DNA of 47,483 nucleotides from an uncultured Flavobacteriales bacterium (GTDB lineage Bacteria > Bacteroidota > Bacteroidia > Flavobacteriales_D > Sanyastnellaceae): the NCBI GenBank assembly GCA_905478795.1, contig CAJQJX010000068.1:1-47483 (forward strand). Direction: 5' to 3'. The position numbers and the translations under genes were made by a program. Positions 8,495-15,848 of the stretch are shown here, in pieces (positions within the stretch are counted from its first letter, which is position 1; every line of letters begins with the position of its first letter). The notes beneath the pieces were generated by a model. The model did not search any database and was not told where the DNA came from. It saw only the letters and a program-made list of their open reading frames with translations.

Positions 8495-10195
8495 ATGTCC
8501 CTACGTTTGATCGAATGTGTCCCCAACATTTCTGAAGGCCGCGACCGTGCCACGATCGATGCCATTGCTTCCGTTGTAGAAACGGTCGAAGGTGTGCGCC
8601 TGCTCGATGTGGATCCAGGAAACTCTACCCATCGCACCGTCATCACCTTTGTGGGGCCACCCGAGACCATTGTGGAAGCGGCGTTTCGCTTGATGTCCAA
8701 AGCGGCAGAGTTGATCGACATGTCCAAGCACAGAGGTGAGCACCCGCGCATGGGGGCCACCGATGTCTGTCCCTTTGTTCCCGTGGTCGGAGTGACCATG
8801 GAGGATTGCAAAGCAGCCGCACATGCATTGGGTGAGCGTGTCGGTAAGGAGCTGGGCATTCCCGGTTATTTCTACGAGGATGCGGCCCTGACCCCAGAGC
8901 GCAAAAACCTGGCCCATTGCCGCAAAGGAGAATACGAGGGCCTGGAAAAGCTGTCCAACCCTGCTTGGAAGCCGGACTTTGGCCCTGCAGAATTCAATGA
9001 GCGTGCCCGCAAGACGGGAGCCACGGCCATTGGTGCCCGGGATTTTTTGGTGGCATACAACATCAACCTGAACACCACATCGTCCCGCCGAGCCAATGCA
9101 GTGGCGTTTGACCTGCGAGAGAATGGGCGCGTCAAGCGAGAAGGCGGTGTGACCGGTCCCATTGTCAACGACGCTCAAGGGCAGCCCATGAGGGAGCCAG
9201 GCCTGCTCAAATGTGTCAAGGGTATTGGATGGTACATCGAGGAATACGGCATTGCCCAGTTGTCGCTCAACCTCACCAACATTTCTGTGACCTCGGTTCA
9301 CGAGGCTTTTGATGCCGCATGTGAGCGTTCGATCGCACGCGGAATGCGGGTGACGGGGAGTGAGATTGTCGGGTTGATTCCCAAGCGTGTCCTCCTGGAT
9401 GCGGCGGACCATTATCTGCGGAAGCAGGAGCGCAGTCTGGGCATCAGCGAGTCAGAAAAAGTCAAGGTGGCTGTCAAGTCTCTTGGTTTGGATGACCTCG
9501 CTCCCTTTGATGCGCGCAAGCGGGTGATTGAATACCTGCTCGAAGACGGGTTGGGCAATGCGGCCCCATTGGCTGCAATGACCTTGACGGGCTTTGCCGA
9601 AGAGACCTCCAGTGAGAGTCCCGCACCGGGCGGTGGTTCCATTGCGGCTTATGCGGGTGTCCTCGGGGTTTCTCTCGGCACCATGGTGGCCAACCTGAGT
9701 GCCCATAAGCGGGGCTGGGATGGTCGATGGGAGGAATTCAGCAAGGTGGCCGAACGGGGTATGGCCTTGCAATCGCGATTGCTGGCCCTCGTCGATGAGG
9801 ACACGGCGGCGTTTGATGCCATCATGGAAGCTTTCGGCATGCCCAAGGGCAACGAGGCACAAAAAGCCGCGCGGAAAGCGGCCATTCAGGCGGCCACATT
9901 GGGTGCCATGAAAACACCACTGGAGGTGGCTGAGCGGTCTTTGGAGTCTATGGCGATCATGGCTGAGATGGCCGAGCGGGGCAACCCCAATAGCGTCACG
10001 GATGCGGGAGTCGGGGCCTTGTGCGCCCGCACAGCTGTTCTGGGGGCGGTCATGAACGTTCGGGTCAATGCAGCTGACTTAGAAGACCGGGACGCTGCAG
10101 AAACGATGCTGGCGCGGTGTTCCGAATTGGAAGCGGCTGCGGAACAACAGGAGCGGGCAGTGCGCGACCGCGTTGCTGCAGTGCTCGCAGGTTGA
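8495..10195 (+). CDS. ftcD: Fused glutamate formiminotransferase / formimino-THF cyclodeaminase
   Basis: This bifunctional enzyme moves the formimino group from formiminoglutamate to tetrahydrofolate, then releases ammonia to give 5,10-methenyl-THF. The 566 residues are close to the animal FTCD length. The formiminotransferase half (about 1-330) opens with IECVPNISEGRD and contains GEHPRMGATD with the likely catalytic His83. The cyclodeaminase half (about 365-566) carries the SPAPGGGS loop and an all-helical remainder. The ATG at 8495 fits the family start; a TTG at 8471 would add eight unconserved residues. Upstream, TTAGTTTGG is only a degraded -7-like element. It completes the route begun by hutI at 4273-5538 and links histidine breakdown to one-carbon metabolism. 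Confidence 0.96.
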   Translation: MSLRLIECVPNISEGRDRATIDAIASVVETVEGVRLLDVDPGNSTHRTVITFVGPPETIVEAAFRLMSKAAELIDMSKHRGEHPRMGATDVCPFVPVVGVTMEDCKAAAHALGERVGKELGIPGYFYEDAALTPERKNLAHCRKGEYEGLEKLSNPAWKPDFGPAEFNERARKTGATAIGARDFLVAYNINLNTTSSRRANAVAFDLRENGRVKREGGVTGPIVNDAQGQPMREPGLLKCVKGIGWYIEEYGIAQLSLNLTNISVTSVHEAFDAACERSIARGMRVTGSEIVGLIPKRVLLDAADHYLRKQERSLGISESEKVKVAVKSLGLDDLAPFDARKRVIEYLLEDGLGNAAPLAAMTLTGFAEETSSESPAPGGGSIAAYAGVLGVSLGTMVANLSAHKRGWDGRWEEFSKVAERGMALQSRLLALVDEDTAAFDAIMEAFGMPKGNEAQKAARKAAIQAATLGAMKTPLEVAERSLESMAIMAEMAERGNPNSVTDAGVGALCARTAVLGAVMNVRVNAADLEDRDAAETMLARCSELEAAAEQQERAVRDRVAAVLAG

Positions 10196-10245
10196 GCCTC
10201 GGCATCGCTGCGTTGTAAAAAGAATACAGTGAAAGGCGGACAGGG

Positions 10246-10986
10246 TCAGTCCTGGTCGTCCTCTTCCTCCGCAGCCACAGCTTTTGTGAGGGCCCTTACC
10301 AAGTGTTCGACCCTTCGGGCATCTACGGGGTAGAGCTCGCCTTCGAACCATCGGCCCTCATGGGCCACACCAGCGCTGTGTCGCGCTGAAGCCCGGAAGC
10401 AAGAGAGTCCTGCGCTCCACATTCGGGCAGCGCCGCTCGGGAGGACGGCGCCGGAAGCAAAAATGTCAAAGTCGGCTTCGGCTTGCCACCCCACAAGTTT
10501 TTCGTGGCCCTTGATGGCATTGCCTGCCCCTGCACTCGAGGCCAAGGATTGTATGGGCCATGACTTGATGTGTTCAAAGGCCTCATGCGGCTTGCGGACA
10601 CTGTCGATGGCCCGGCTGACCATGATGTGTTCCCCGCCAAATTGCTTGATGGCGGTTTCGATGAGGTCCAGGTCCAAATTGAGTCGCCCATCGAGTCCTC
10701 CGATCAGCACTGTGCGGGCACCTTGTGCCAAGCTCCATTCTGCATCGTGAAGGATGATGTCGCGTTCTGAGGCCGTATAGACCAGATGTCCTTCGCGGGG
10801 CCGCAACGATACGGTGACTGGGAGGTCTGTGGCTTCTATGCAGTGACGAATGATGCCGGGAGAGGGCGTGACGCCACCTGCTGTGTAGCAACCGGCAACC
10901 TCTATGCGCGTGGCTCCACCGCGCGTGGCACGTGCGACATCCCCAGGTGTGCTGCAGATGATTTGAAGATCAAAAGGTTGCTCCAT
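10246..10986 (-). CDS. cutC: CutC family protein
   Basis: This 246-residue TIM-barrel protein belongs to the CutC family. Family-type segments are GGATRIEVAGCYTAGGVTPSPG near residues 23-42, VSLRPREGHLVYTASERD near 59-76 (family: RPR-x-GDF-x-YS), and a mid-protein GGLDG(R) segment. Family members were named for copper tolerance, but a direct biochemical role is not settled, so I give only the family. The C-terminal third is more divergent than usual and ends in an acidic tail (EEEDDQD). The gene converges on ftcD with 50 bp between and no obvious terminator there. Upstream, TATCTTGG sits 9 nt before the ATG and resembles a -7 element. Confidence 0.85.
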   Translation of the reverse strand: MEQPFDLQIICSTPGDVARATRGGATRIEVAGCYTAGGVTPSPGIIRHCIEATDLPVTVSLRPREGHLVYTASERDIILHDAEWSLAQGARTVLIGGLDGRLNLDLDLIETAIKQFGGEHIMVSRAIDSVRKPHEAFEHIKSWPIQSLASSAGAGNAIKGHEKLVGWQAEADFDIFASGAVLPSGAARMWSAGLSCFRASARHSAGVAHEGRWFEGELYPVDARRVEHLVRALTKAVAAEEEDDQD

Positions 10987-11026
10987 TCGTTCGTACCAAG
11001 ATAAGCCTTAGCGGCGGCCGTAAACG

Positions 11027-11054
11027 ACGAAGCCGGCAACAGGGCCGGCTTCGT
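11027..11054 (-). terminator. Hairpin terminator after rplS
   Basis: A perfect 11-bp stem (ACGAAGCCGGC / GCCGGCTTCGT) closes a 6-nt loop just past the rplS stop. On the minus strand only a short TTT follows, so termination may be partial. It also sits 41 bp upstream of the cutC start and insulates cutC from the rplS transcript. Confidence 0.7.
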
Positions 11055-11074
11055 AGTGAGACAACGGTGTTGTC

Positions 11075-11437
11075 TTATTTCGCGGTCTTGAAAGAGCGCT
11101 TCTCCTTGATTCGGGCAGACTTACCCGTCAGGCCGCGCAAGTAGTAGATGCGCGCACGGCGAACCTTACCACGCTTCATCACTTCTAACGCTTCCAAGAA
11201 AGGGCTTGAAATGGGGAAGACACGCTCAACACCGACGCCAGAGGCCATTTTGCGCACTGTAAAAGTGGCGGTTGGTCCTTCTCCGCGGCGTTGGATAACA
11301 GTGCCTTGAAAAAGCTGAGTACGCTCTTTTGAGCCCTCTTTAATCTTGTAGCTGACCTTGAGGGTGTCACCAGCATTGAACTCAGGCCATTCCTGAACGG
11401 GGACAAGCTGCTGGGAAATTTGACGAAGACGATCCAT
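11075..11437 (-). CDS. rplS: 50S ribosomal protein L19
   Basis: L19 sits at the 30S-50S interface near the aminoacyl-tRNA site. The 120-residue product has the full family pattern: [16 protein letters not shown] near residue 20, [16 protein letters not shown] near 38-53, the T-x-RK-x(5)-GVERVFP segment, and RRARIYYLR near the end, followed by a basic tail. It lies 52 bp downstream of trmD in the same orientation. This keeps the trmD-rplS part of the widespread rpsP-rimM-trmD-rplS order; rpsP and rimM are not in the window. A palindrome lies in the gap upstream and a hairpin terminator follows. Confidence 0.98.
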   Translation of the reverse strand: MDRLRQISQQLVPVQEWPEFNAGDTLKVSYKIKEGSKERTQLFQGTVIQRRGEGPTATFTVRKMASGVGVERVFPISSPFLEALEVMKRGKVRRARIYYLRGLTGKSARIKEKRSFKTAK

Positions 11438-11458
11438 GACGCTTATGATGAAATAGGT

Positions 11459-11470
11459 CCGATTAATCGG
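11459..11470. promoter_or_regulatory. 12-bp perfect palindrome in the trmD-rplS gap
   Basis: CCGATTAATCGG is fully self-complementary and lies 22 nt upstream of the rplS ATG. It could be a protein-binding site or chance; no function is known to me. The rest of the 52-bp gap shows no Shine-Dalgarno site. Confidence 0.3.
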
Positions 11471-11489
11471 GGTGCAATATTACGACAAT

Positions 11490-12170
11490 TCACGCCTCGT
11501 CCAACAGGTCTGGACGAAGCCGTTGTGTTCTTTCTAGAGCTTGCTCCATTCTCCACTTGTCAATTTCGGCATGATGCCCTCCAAGCAGGATGTCTGGAAC
11601 TTGATGTCCCTGCCATTCTGCGGGGCGGGTATAGACGGGAGGAGCGAGCAAACCGTCTTGAAAACTGTCGGTTAGGGCACTTTCTCCATCGCCGATGGCG
11701 CCGGGTACAAGCCGAACCAGCGCATCTGCCAAAACCGCCGCTGCCAATTCGCCTCCGCTCAGCACATAATCGCCGATGCTCAACTCCATGGTGATGACGT
11801 GGTCGCGAATGCGCTGGTCGATGCCTTTGTAGTGGCCGCAGAGGAGCAAAAGGTTGCCGCTGAGGCTCAATTGATTGACCCGAGATTGACCCAAGCGCTC
11901 TCCATCGGGGGTCAGGAAAATGACTTCATCGTAGGTCCGTTGTGACTTGAGGTCGGCGATCGCATCGACGATGGGTTGGATGGCCATGACCATGCCAGCG
12001 CCACCACCAAATGGTGTGTCGTCGATTTTGTGGTGCTTGTCGGTGCTCCATTTTCGAATGTCGTGGACTTCAACCTCAACGACCCCTGCTTTGCGGGCGC
12101 GCCCCACAATGCTTTCGCTAAAAGGGCCTTTCAATAAGTCGGGAACGGCAGAAAGGATGTCAATGCGCAT
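11490..12170 (-). CDS. trmD: tRNA (guanine-37-N1)-methyltransferase
   Basis: TrmD methylates G37 of tRNAs with G at position 36, using S-adenosylmethionine, and prevents +1 frameshifting. The 226-residue SPOUT protein begins [20 protein letters not shown]. It contains [11 protein letters not shown], the knot segment [40 protein letters not shown] (with the likely catalytic Asp of the E. coli D169 type) and the closing [17 protein letters not shown]. It starts 3 bp after the aldo/keto reductase stop, so the two are almost certainly cotranscribed, with rplS downstream. Confidence 0.98.
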   Translation of the reverse strand: MRIDILSAVPDLLKGPFSESIVGRARKAGVVEVEVHDIRKWSTDKHHKIDDTPFGGGAGMVMAIQPIVDAIADLKSQRTYDEVIFLTPDGERLGQSRVNQLSLSGNLLLLCGHYKGIDQRIRDHVITMELSIGDYVLSGGELAAAVLADALVRLVPGAIGDGESALTDSFQDGLLAPPVYTRPAEWQGHQVPDILLGGHHAEIDKWRMEQALERTQRLRPDLLDEA

Positions 12171-12173
12171 GGT

Positions 12174-13157
12174 TCAGTATTCGGGATGAGCGGGAGCGTT
12201 GTCGAGGATGCCCTCAATCCGCTCCATGACTTCGTCTGTCAACAGTGGAACGACTTCAGTAGCCTGAAGGTTCTCTTCCAGCTGGCTGGGCTTGGTTGCG
12301 CCGAGCAGAACAGTGGAGACGCGGGGGTTTTTGAGGCACCAGGCCAAGGCGAGTTTGGCAAGGCTGGTTCCCAAATCTCCGGCAAGTTCTCCCAGGGCCG
12401 CGATCTTTTCGAGGTTCGCTTCGGTGAGCAGGCGGTCAGCCATCCATTGAAGCTCCTCTCTTTTTAGGCGCACGTCTGCTGGTGCACCGTTGTTGTATTT
12501 GCCGGTTAAAATACCAGATGCCAATGGGCTCCAAATGGTGGTGCCCAAGCCCACAGTGCGGTAAACGTCGGCGTATTCGACCTCAACCTTGCGGCGCACA
12601 AACATGTTGTATTGTGGCTGCTCCATGACCGGTCCGATCAAGTGGTGACGTTCTGCAATGCGGTGGGCGTCCATGATTTCAGCGGCACTCCATTCACTGG
12701 TTCCCCAATACAGGATTTTTCCTTGTTGGATCAATTGGTGCATGGTCCACACCGTTTCTTCCATGGGGGTTTGTTTGTCTGGCCGGTGGCAAAAGAACAG
12801 GTCCAAATAGTCGACCCGCAATCTCTTGAGGGCGTCGTGACAGGCCTCGGTCACGTGCTTGCGGTGCAGGCCGCGTTGGGTGGGCAATTTTCCTCCTGCG
12901 CCAAAAAAGACCTTGGAGGAGACGCACCAAGTGTCTCGAGGCCAGTCACGTTGTGCCAAAAGTCTGCCCATCACTTCCTCCGAGGCGCCATGGGCATAGA
13001 CTTCGGCATTGTCAAAAAAGTTGACCCCGGCATCGTAGGCCATGTCCAGCAAACGTCCGCTGGTGGCATCTTCAATCTGATTTCCAAAGGTGATCCAACT
13101 GCCAAAAGAGAGTTCAGAGAGTTGCAATCCACTGTTTCCAAGCCTGCGGTATTCCAT
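12174..13157 (-). CDS. Aldo/keto reductase (Kv-beta-like)
   Basis: This 327-residue NADPH-dependent oxidoreductase has the AKR TIM-barrel fold. The catalytic tetrad can be read: Asp and Tyr in FFDNAEVYAHG (about residues 47-57), Lys in CVSSKVFFG (about 82), His in DLFFCHRPD (about 124). The overall pattern (RRLGNSGLQLSELSFGSW at the start, EQPQYNM in the middle, STVLLGATKPSQLEENL near the end) matches the voltage-gated potassium channel beta-subunit-like / general-stress AKR group. Substrate unknown. It heads the trmD-rplS run, which is unusual company. TAAATTCG, a -7-like element, sits 5 nt before the ATG, and the 71-bp gap to ppc is divergent. Confidence 0.92.
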   Translation of the reverse strand: MEYRRLGNSGLQLSELSFGSWITFGNQIEDATSGRLLDMAYDAGVNFFDNAEVYAHGASEEVMGRLLAQRDWPRDTWCVSSKVFFGAGGKLPTQRGLHRKHVTEACHDALKRLRVDYLDLFFCHRPDKQTPMEETVWTMHQLIQQGKILYWGTSEWSAAEIMDAHRIAERHHLIGPVMEQPQYNMFVRRKVEVEYADVYRTVGLGTTIWSPLASGILTGKYNNGAPADVRLKREELQWMADRLLTEANLEKIAALGELAGDLGTSLAKLALAWCLKNPRVSTVLLGATKPSQLEENLQATEVVPLLTDEVMERIEGILDNAPAHPEY

Positions 13158-13228
13158 GAACGCGAATTTACGGGGGTGGGCTTGGGGAACATGCGGTGCG
13201 TTTGCATTGTAGTTTTATAGCGTCGGCA

Positions 13229-15757
13229 ATGTTCCGGCTCCCCCAATTTTCTGACCCCATGGAGAACACGCCCTACACCGCGGCCGTTGCCCGCCCTTTC
13301 GAGGTTTACAACAGCATTTTTTTGACGCTTCCGTTGGATGGAATCCGTGGAACTGGTGTGCAGGTGCCGCTTTTCCAGGAGACGTGTCGCAAGGCTTTGG
13401 CGAATGGAGACTCCCCACGGGAAGTGGTCGAGGGGTACTTCAAGCAAGCTGGCGTTGCCTCAGAGGACCAGATCGGCGTGTTGTTCCGCTTTATTCAGTA
13501 CATCGAGCGCCAAGTGGTGTTGGTGGATGCGCTGGAGGATGCCCGATACGAGCGGTTGAACGACTTGCAAGGGGCAGAATCACTCACTGGACTGCTCCCA
13601 AGGATAGAACGCCGGGATCTCCAGAACGAACTCAAGGAGGCCATGAAAGCCCAGCGCGTGCGCATTGTGCTGACTGCGCACCCCACCCAGTTTTATCCGG
13701 GTTCTGCCTTGGGCATCATCACGGACCTGACTGAAGTGGTGCGTTTGGGAGATTTTGAGGGCGCGCGCGATTTGTTGCATCAACTTGGCCTGACACCGTT
13801 TTTCCAAGAGCAAGCTCCTACGCCTTATGATGAAGCGGTGCGCCAAGGTTGGTATCTGGAGAATGTGTTTTATCCAGCCTTGCCCGCATTGGTTATGCGG
13901 ATGGGGGCCGCTGCAGATGTGGATCCTCTGGAGGTGGCTGCTGCGTTTGACATTGGTTTTTGGCCGGGCGGTGACCGGGACGGCAATCCGTTTGTGGATG
14001 CGGCGACGACGCTGCGCGTGGCCAGTCGGCTGCGTTTGATGTTGCTCCGCTGCTACCGCAGAGAGTTAAGGGCGTTGCGCAGGCGCATTACGTTCAAAGG
14101 GGTGCAAGGCAAGTTGGACACCGTACAGTCTCTGATTGAGGCGGCGCTGATGTCCAAGGACGTTGGATTTGATGTGGAATTGGCTTTGTCCGACCTCGGT
14201 GAGGTAGAGCAACTCGTGCGCCAGCACTACGGAGGATTGCATGTGGTTGAGATTCAGCGATTGCGCGTGGCTTTGGCCATTTTTGGTCAGCACTTTGCGT
14301 CGATGGACGTGCGGCAAGACAGCCGTGTGTTGCGGCGGGCAGCCGAGGCGATGGGCATTGAAGGAGACGATGTCCCGTCCCTGATGGCGACACGCTCTCG
14401 GAGTAATGCTGCTGATGTGGCCGATGATGTTGAGCGCGATGCTGTTGAGGTCATGGCCGCCATTCGAGAGATCCAGTTCTCCAATGGAGTCCAGGGCTGT
14501 CACCGATTCATCATCAGCAATTGTCGGGGAGCCTCAGATGTAGCGCGACTCTATGCCTTGGCCCGGACCACTTTTGATGGGGACACGGTGCCCTTGGATT
14601 TGGTGCCGCTTTTTGAAACGGTCGATGACCTGGCCGCTGCGCCAGCTGCGATGCGGACTTTGTTGTCTGATCCGGCGTACCGTGCCCATGTTGCCCAGCG
14701 GGGTGACCGTCAAACCGTGATGTTGGGCTTTAGCGATGGCACCAAGGACGGTGGATATCTGCGCGCGAATTGGTCTATTCACCAGGCCAAGGAGACCGTG
14801 TCTCAAGCCTGCTCGGAAGCCGGTGTTGAAGTTGTGTTCTTTGATGGTCGTGGAGGTCCTCCAGCCCGTGGCGGCGGCAATACCCACCGTTTCTATGCTT
14901 CGCTCGGTCCGGATGTGGAAACGCGAGAGGTCCAAACCACCATTCAAGGCCAGTCCATCAGTTCCAATTTTGGAACCCCCCAAAGTGCAGGGTACAATTT
15001 GGAATTGCTGTTTACGGCGGGCTTACAACACCGATTGATCGACCCCGAGAAATCCAGGTGGACCCTGGAACAGCGCAACTTGATGAACCTTTTGGCGGAG
15101 CGCAGTTATGCCGAGTACAATGCGCTCAAGGCCCGGCCAGAGTTCATGGATTATTTGCAGACATACGGCACGCTGAAGTACTACGGAGAAACCAACATTG
15201 CAAGCCGTCCAACGCGGCGCAAAAAGTCGGGTCCGTTGACTTTGGACGACCTCAGGGCGATACCCTTTGTGGGGTCTTGGAGTCAACTGAAGCAGAACGT
15301 TCCGGGGTTCTTTGGTATCGGAACGGCGTTGCAGGTTTTAGAACAGGAGGGGAAGTTGGACGATGCGGCGGCCTTGTACCGCGAACAACCGCTGTTTGCT
15401 GCCCTCGTGGAAAACAGCATGCAGAGCATGCGGAAGTGCAACTTTGACTTGACCGCCCATCTGCAACACCATCCCGACTTTGGGGGGCTGTGGCAAACGG
15501 TAAAGGACGAGTTTGACCTGACCCATCGCCTGTTGCTCACGATCACAGGGCAGTCTGCCTTGATGGAGCGTTCTCCTGACATTGCCGCGTCCATCGATTT
15601 GCGTGAGTCTATCATTCTGCCGCTTCTCGTGATTCAGCAGGCTGCGCTGCAGTGGATTGATGGGCAAGGCACACCGCCCGCAGCCTCGGAGACCCTCCAG
15701 AAGTTGGTGGTGCGCAGCATGTTTGGCATCGTCAATGCAGGCCGCAACGCCGTCTGA
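13229..15757 (+). CDS. ppc: Phosphoenolpyruvate carboxylase
   Basis: Ppc carboxylates PEP with bicarbonate to oxaloacetate, replenishing the TCA cycle. The protein is 842 residues (832 if ATG 13259 is used; a GTG at 13196 is less likely). Catalytic and binding motifs are present in family order: TAHPTQ with the essential His (about H151), GGDRDGNPFV, GRGGPPARGGG, QGQSISSNFGT, TNIASRPTRRK and a C-terminal RN dipeptide in NAGRNAV. Several positions differ from the E. coli enzyme. The FHGRGG histidine is Asp here (FDGRGG), the residues after TAHPTQ lack the usual Arg pair, and the terminal RNTG is RNAV. From memory this is a Bacteroidota-type variant rather than a decayed gene. It stands alone, divergent from the aldo/keto reductase. 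Confidence 0.96.
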   Translation: MFRLPQFSDPMENTPYTAAVARPFEVYNSIFLTLPLDGIRGTGVQVPLFQETCRKALANGDSPREVVEGYFKQAGVASEDQIGVLFRFIQYIERQVVLVDALEDARYERLNDLQGAESLTGLLPRIERRDLQNELKEAMKAQRVRIVLTAHPTQFYPGSALGIITDLTEVVRLGDFEGARDLLHQLGLTPFFQEQAPTPYDEAVRQGWYLENVFYPALPALVMRMGAAADVDPLEVAAAFDIGFWPGGDRDGNPFVDAATTLRVASRLRLMLLRCYRRELRALRRRITFKGVQGKLDTVQSLIEAALMSKDVGFDVELALSDLGEVEQLVRQHYGGLHVVEIQRLRVALAIFGQHFASMDVRQDSRVLRRAAEAMGIEGDDVPSLMATRSRSNAADVADDVERDAVEVMAAIREIQFSNGVQGCHRFIISNCRGASDVARLYALARTTFDGDTVPLDLVPLFETVDDLAAAPAAMRTLLSDPAYRAHVAQRGDRQTVMLGFSDGTKDGGYLRANWSIHQAKETVSQACSEAGVEVVFFDGRGGPPARGGGNTHRFYASLGPDVETREVQTTIQGQSISSNFGTPQSAGYNLELLFTAGLQHRLIDPEKSRWTLEQRNLMNLLAERSYAEYNALKARPEFMDYLQTYGTLKYYGETNIASRPTRRKKSGPLTLDDLRAIPFVGSWSQLKQNVPGFFGIGTALQVLEQEGKLDDAAALYREQPLFAALVENSMQSMRKCNFDLTAHLQHHPDFGGLWQTVKDEFDLTHRLLLTITGQSALMERSPDIAASIDLRESIILPLLVIQQAALQWIDGQGTPPAASETLQKLVVRSMFGIVNAGRNAV

Positions 15758-15790
15758 TTCTTCTGTGGTATAGCTGGTGCCGGCACGGCT

Positions 15791-15825
15791 AAAAAGAAAG
15801 CCCCGCCGGTGAGGGCAGGGCTTTC
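15791..15825 (-). terminator. Rho-independent terminator between ppc and the S46 peptidase
   Basis: The stem is GAAAGCCC (15796-15803) with GGGCTTTC (15818-15825), extended by GCC/GGC inside. On the minus strand it is followed directly by TTTTT, so it is a canonical terminator for the S46 peptidase gene. It lacks a T-run in the plus direction, so it should serve ppc only weakly. Confidence 0.85.
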
Positions 15826-15848
15826 GTTAGGGTGTATGGATGTGCCGA

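Noticed and set aside
8501-9412. 303-codon open frame opposite ftcD
   Set aside because: Antisense to conserved formiminotransferase sequence, no recognisable motifs.
12612-13220. 202-codon open frame opposite the aldo/keto reductase
   Set aside because: Shadow of a conserved gene; it also runs into the ppc promoter region.
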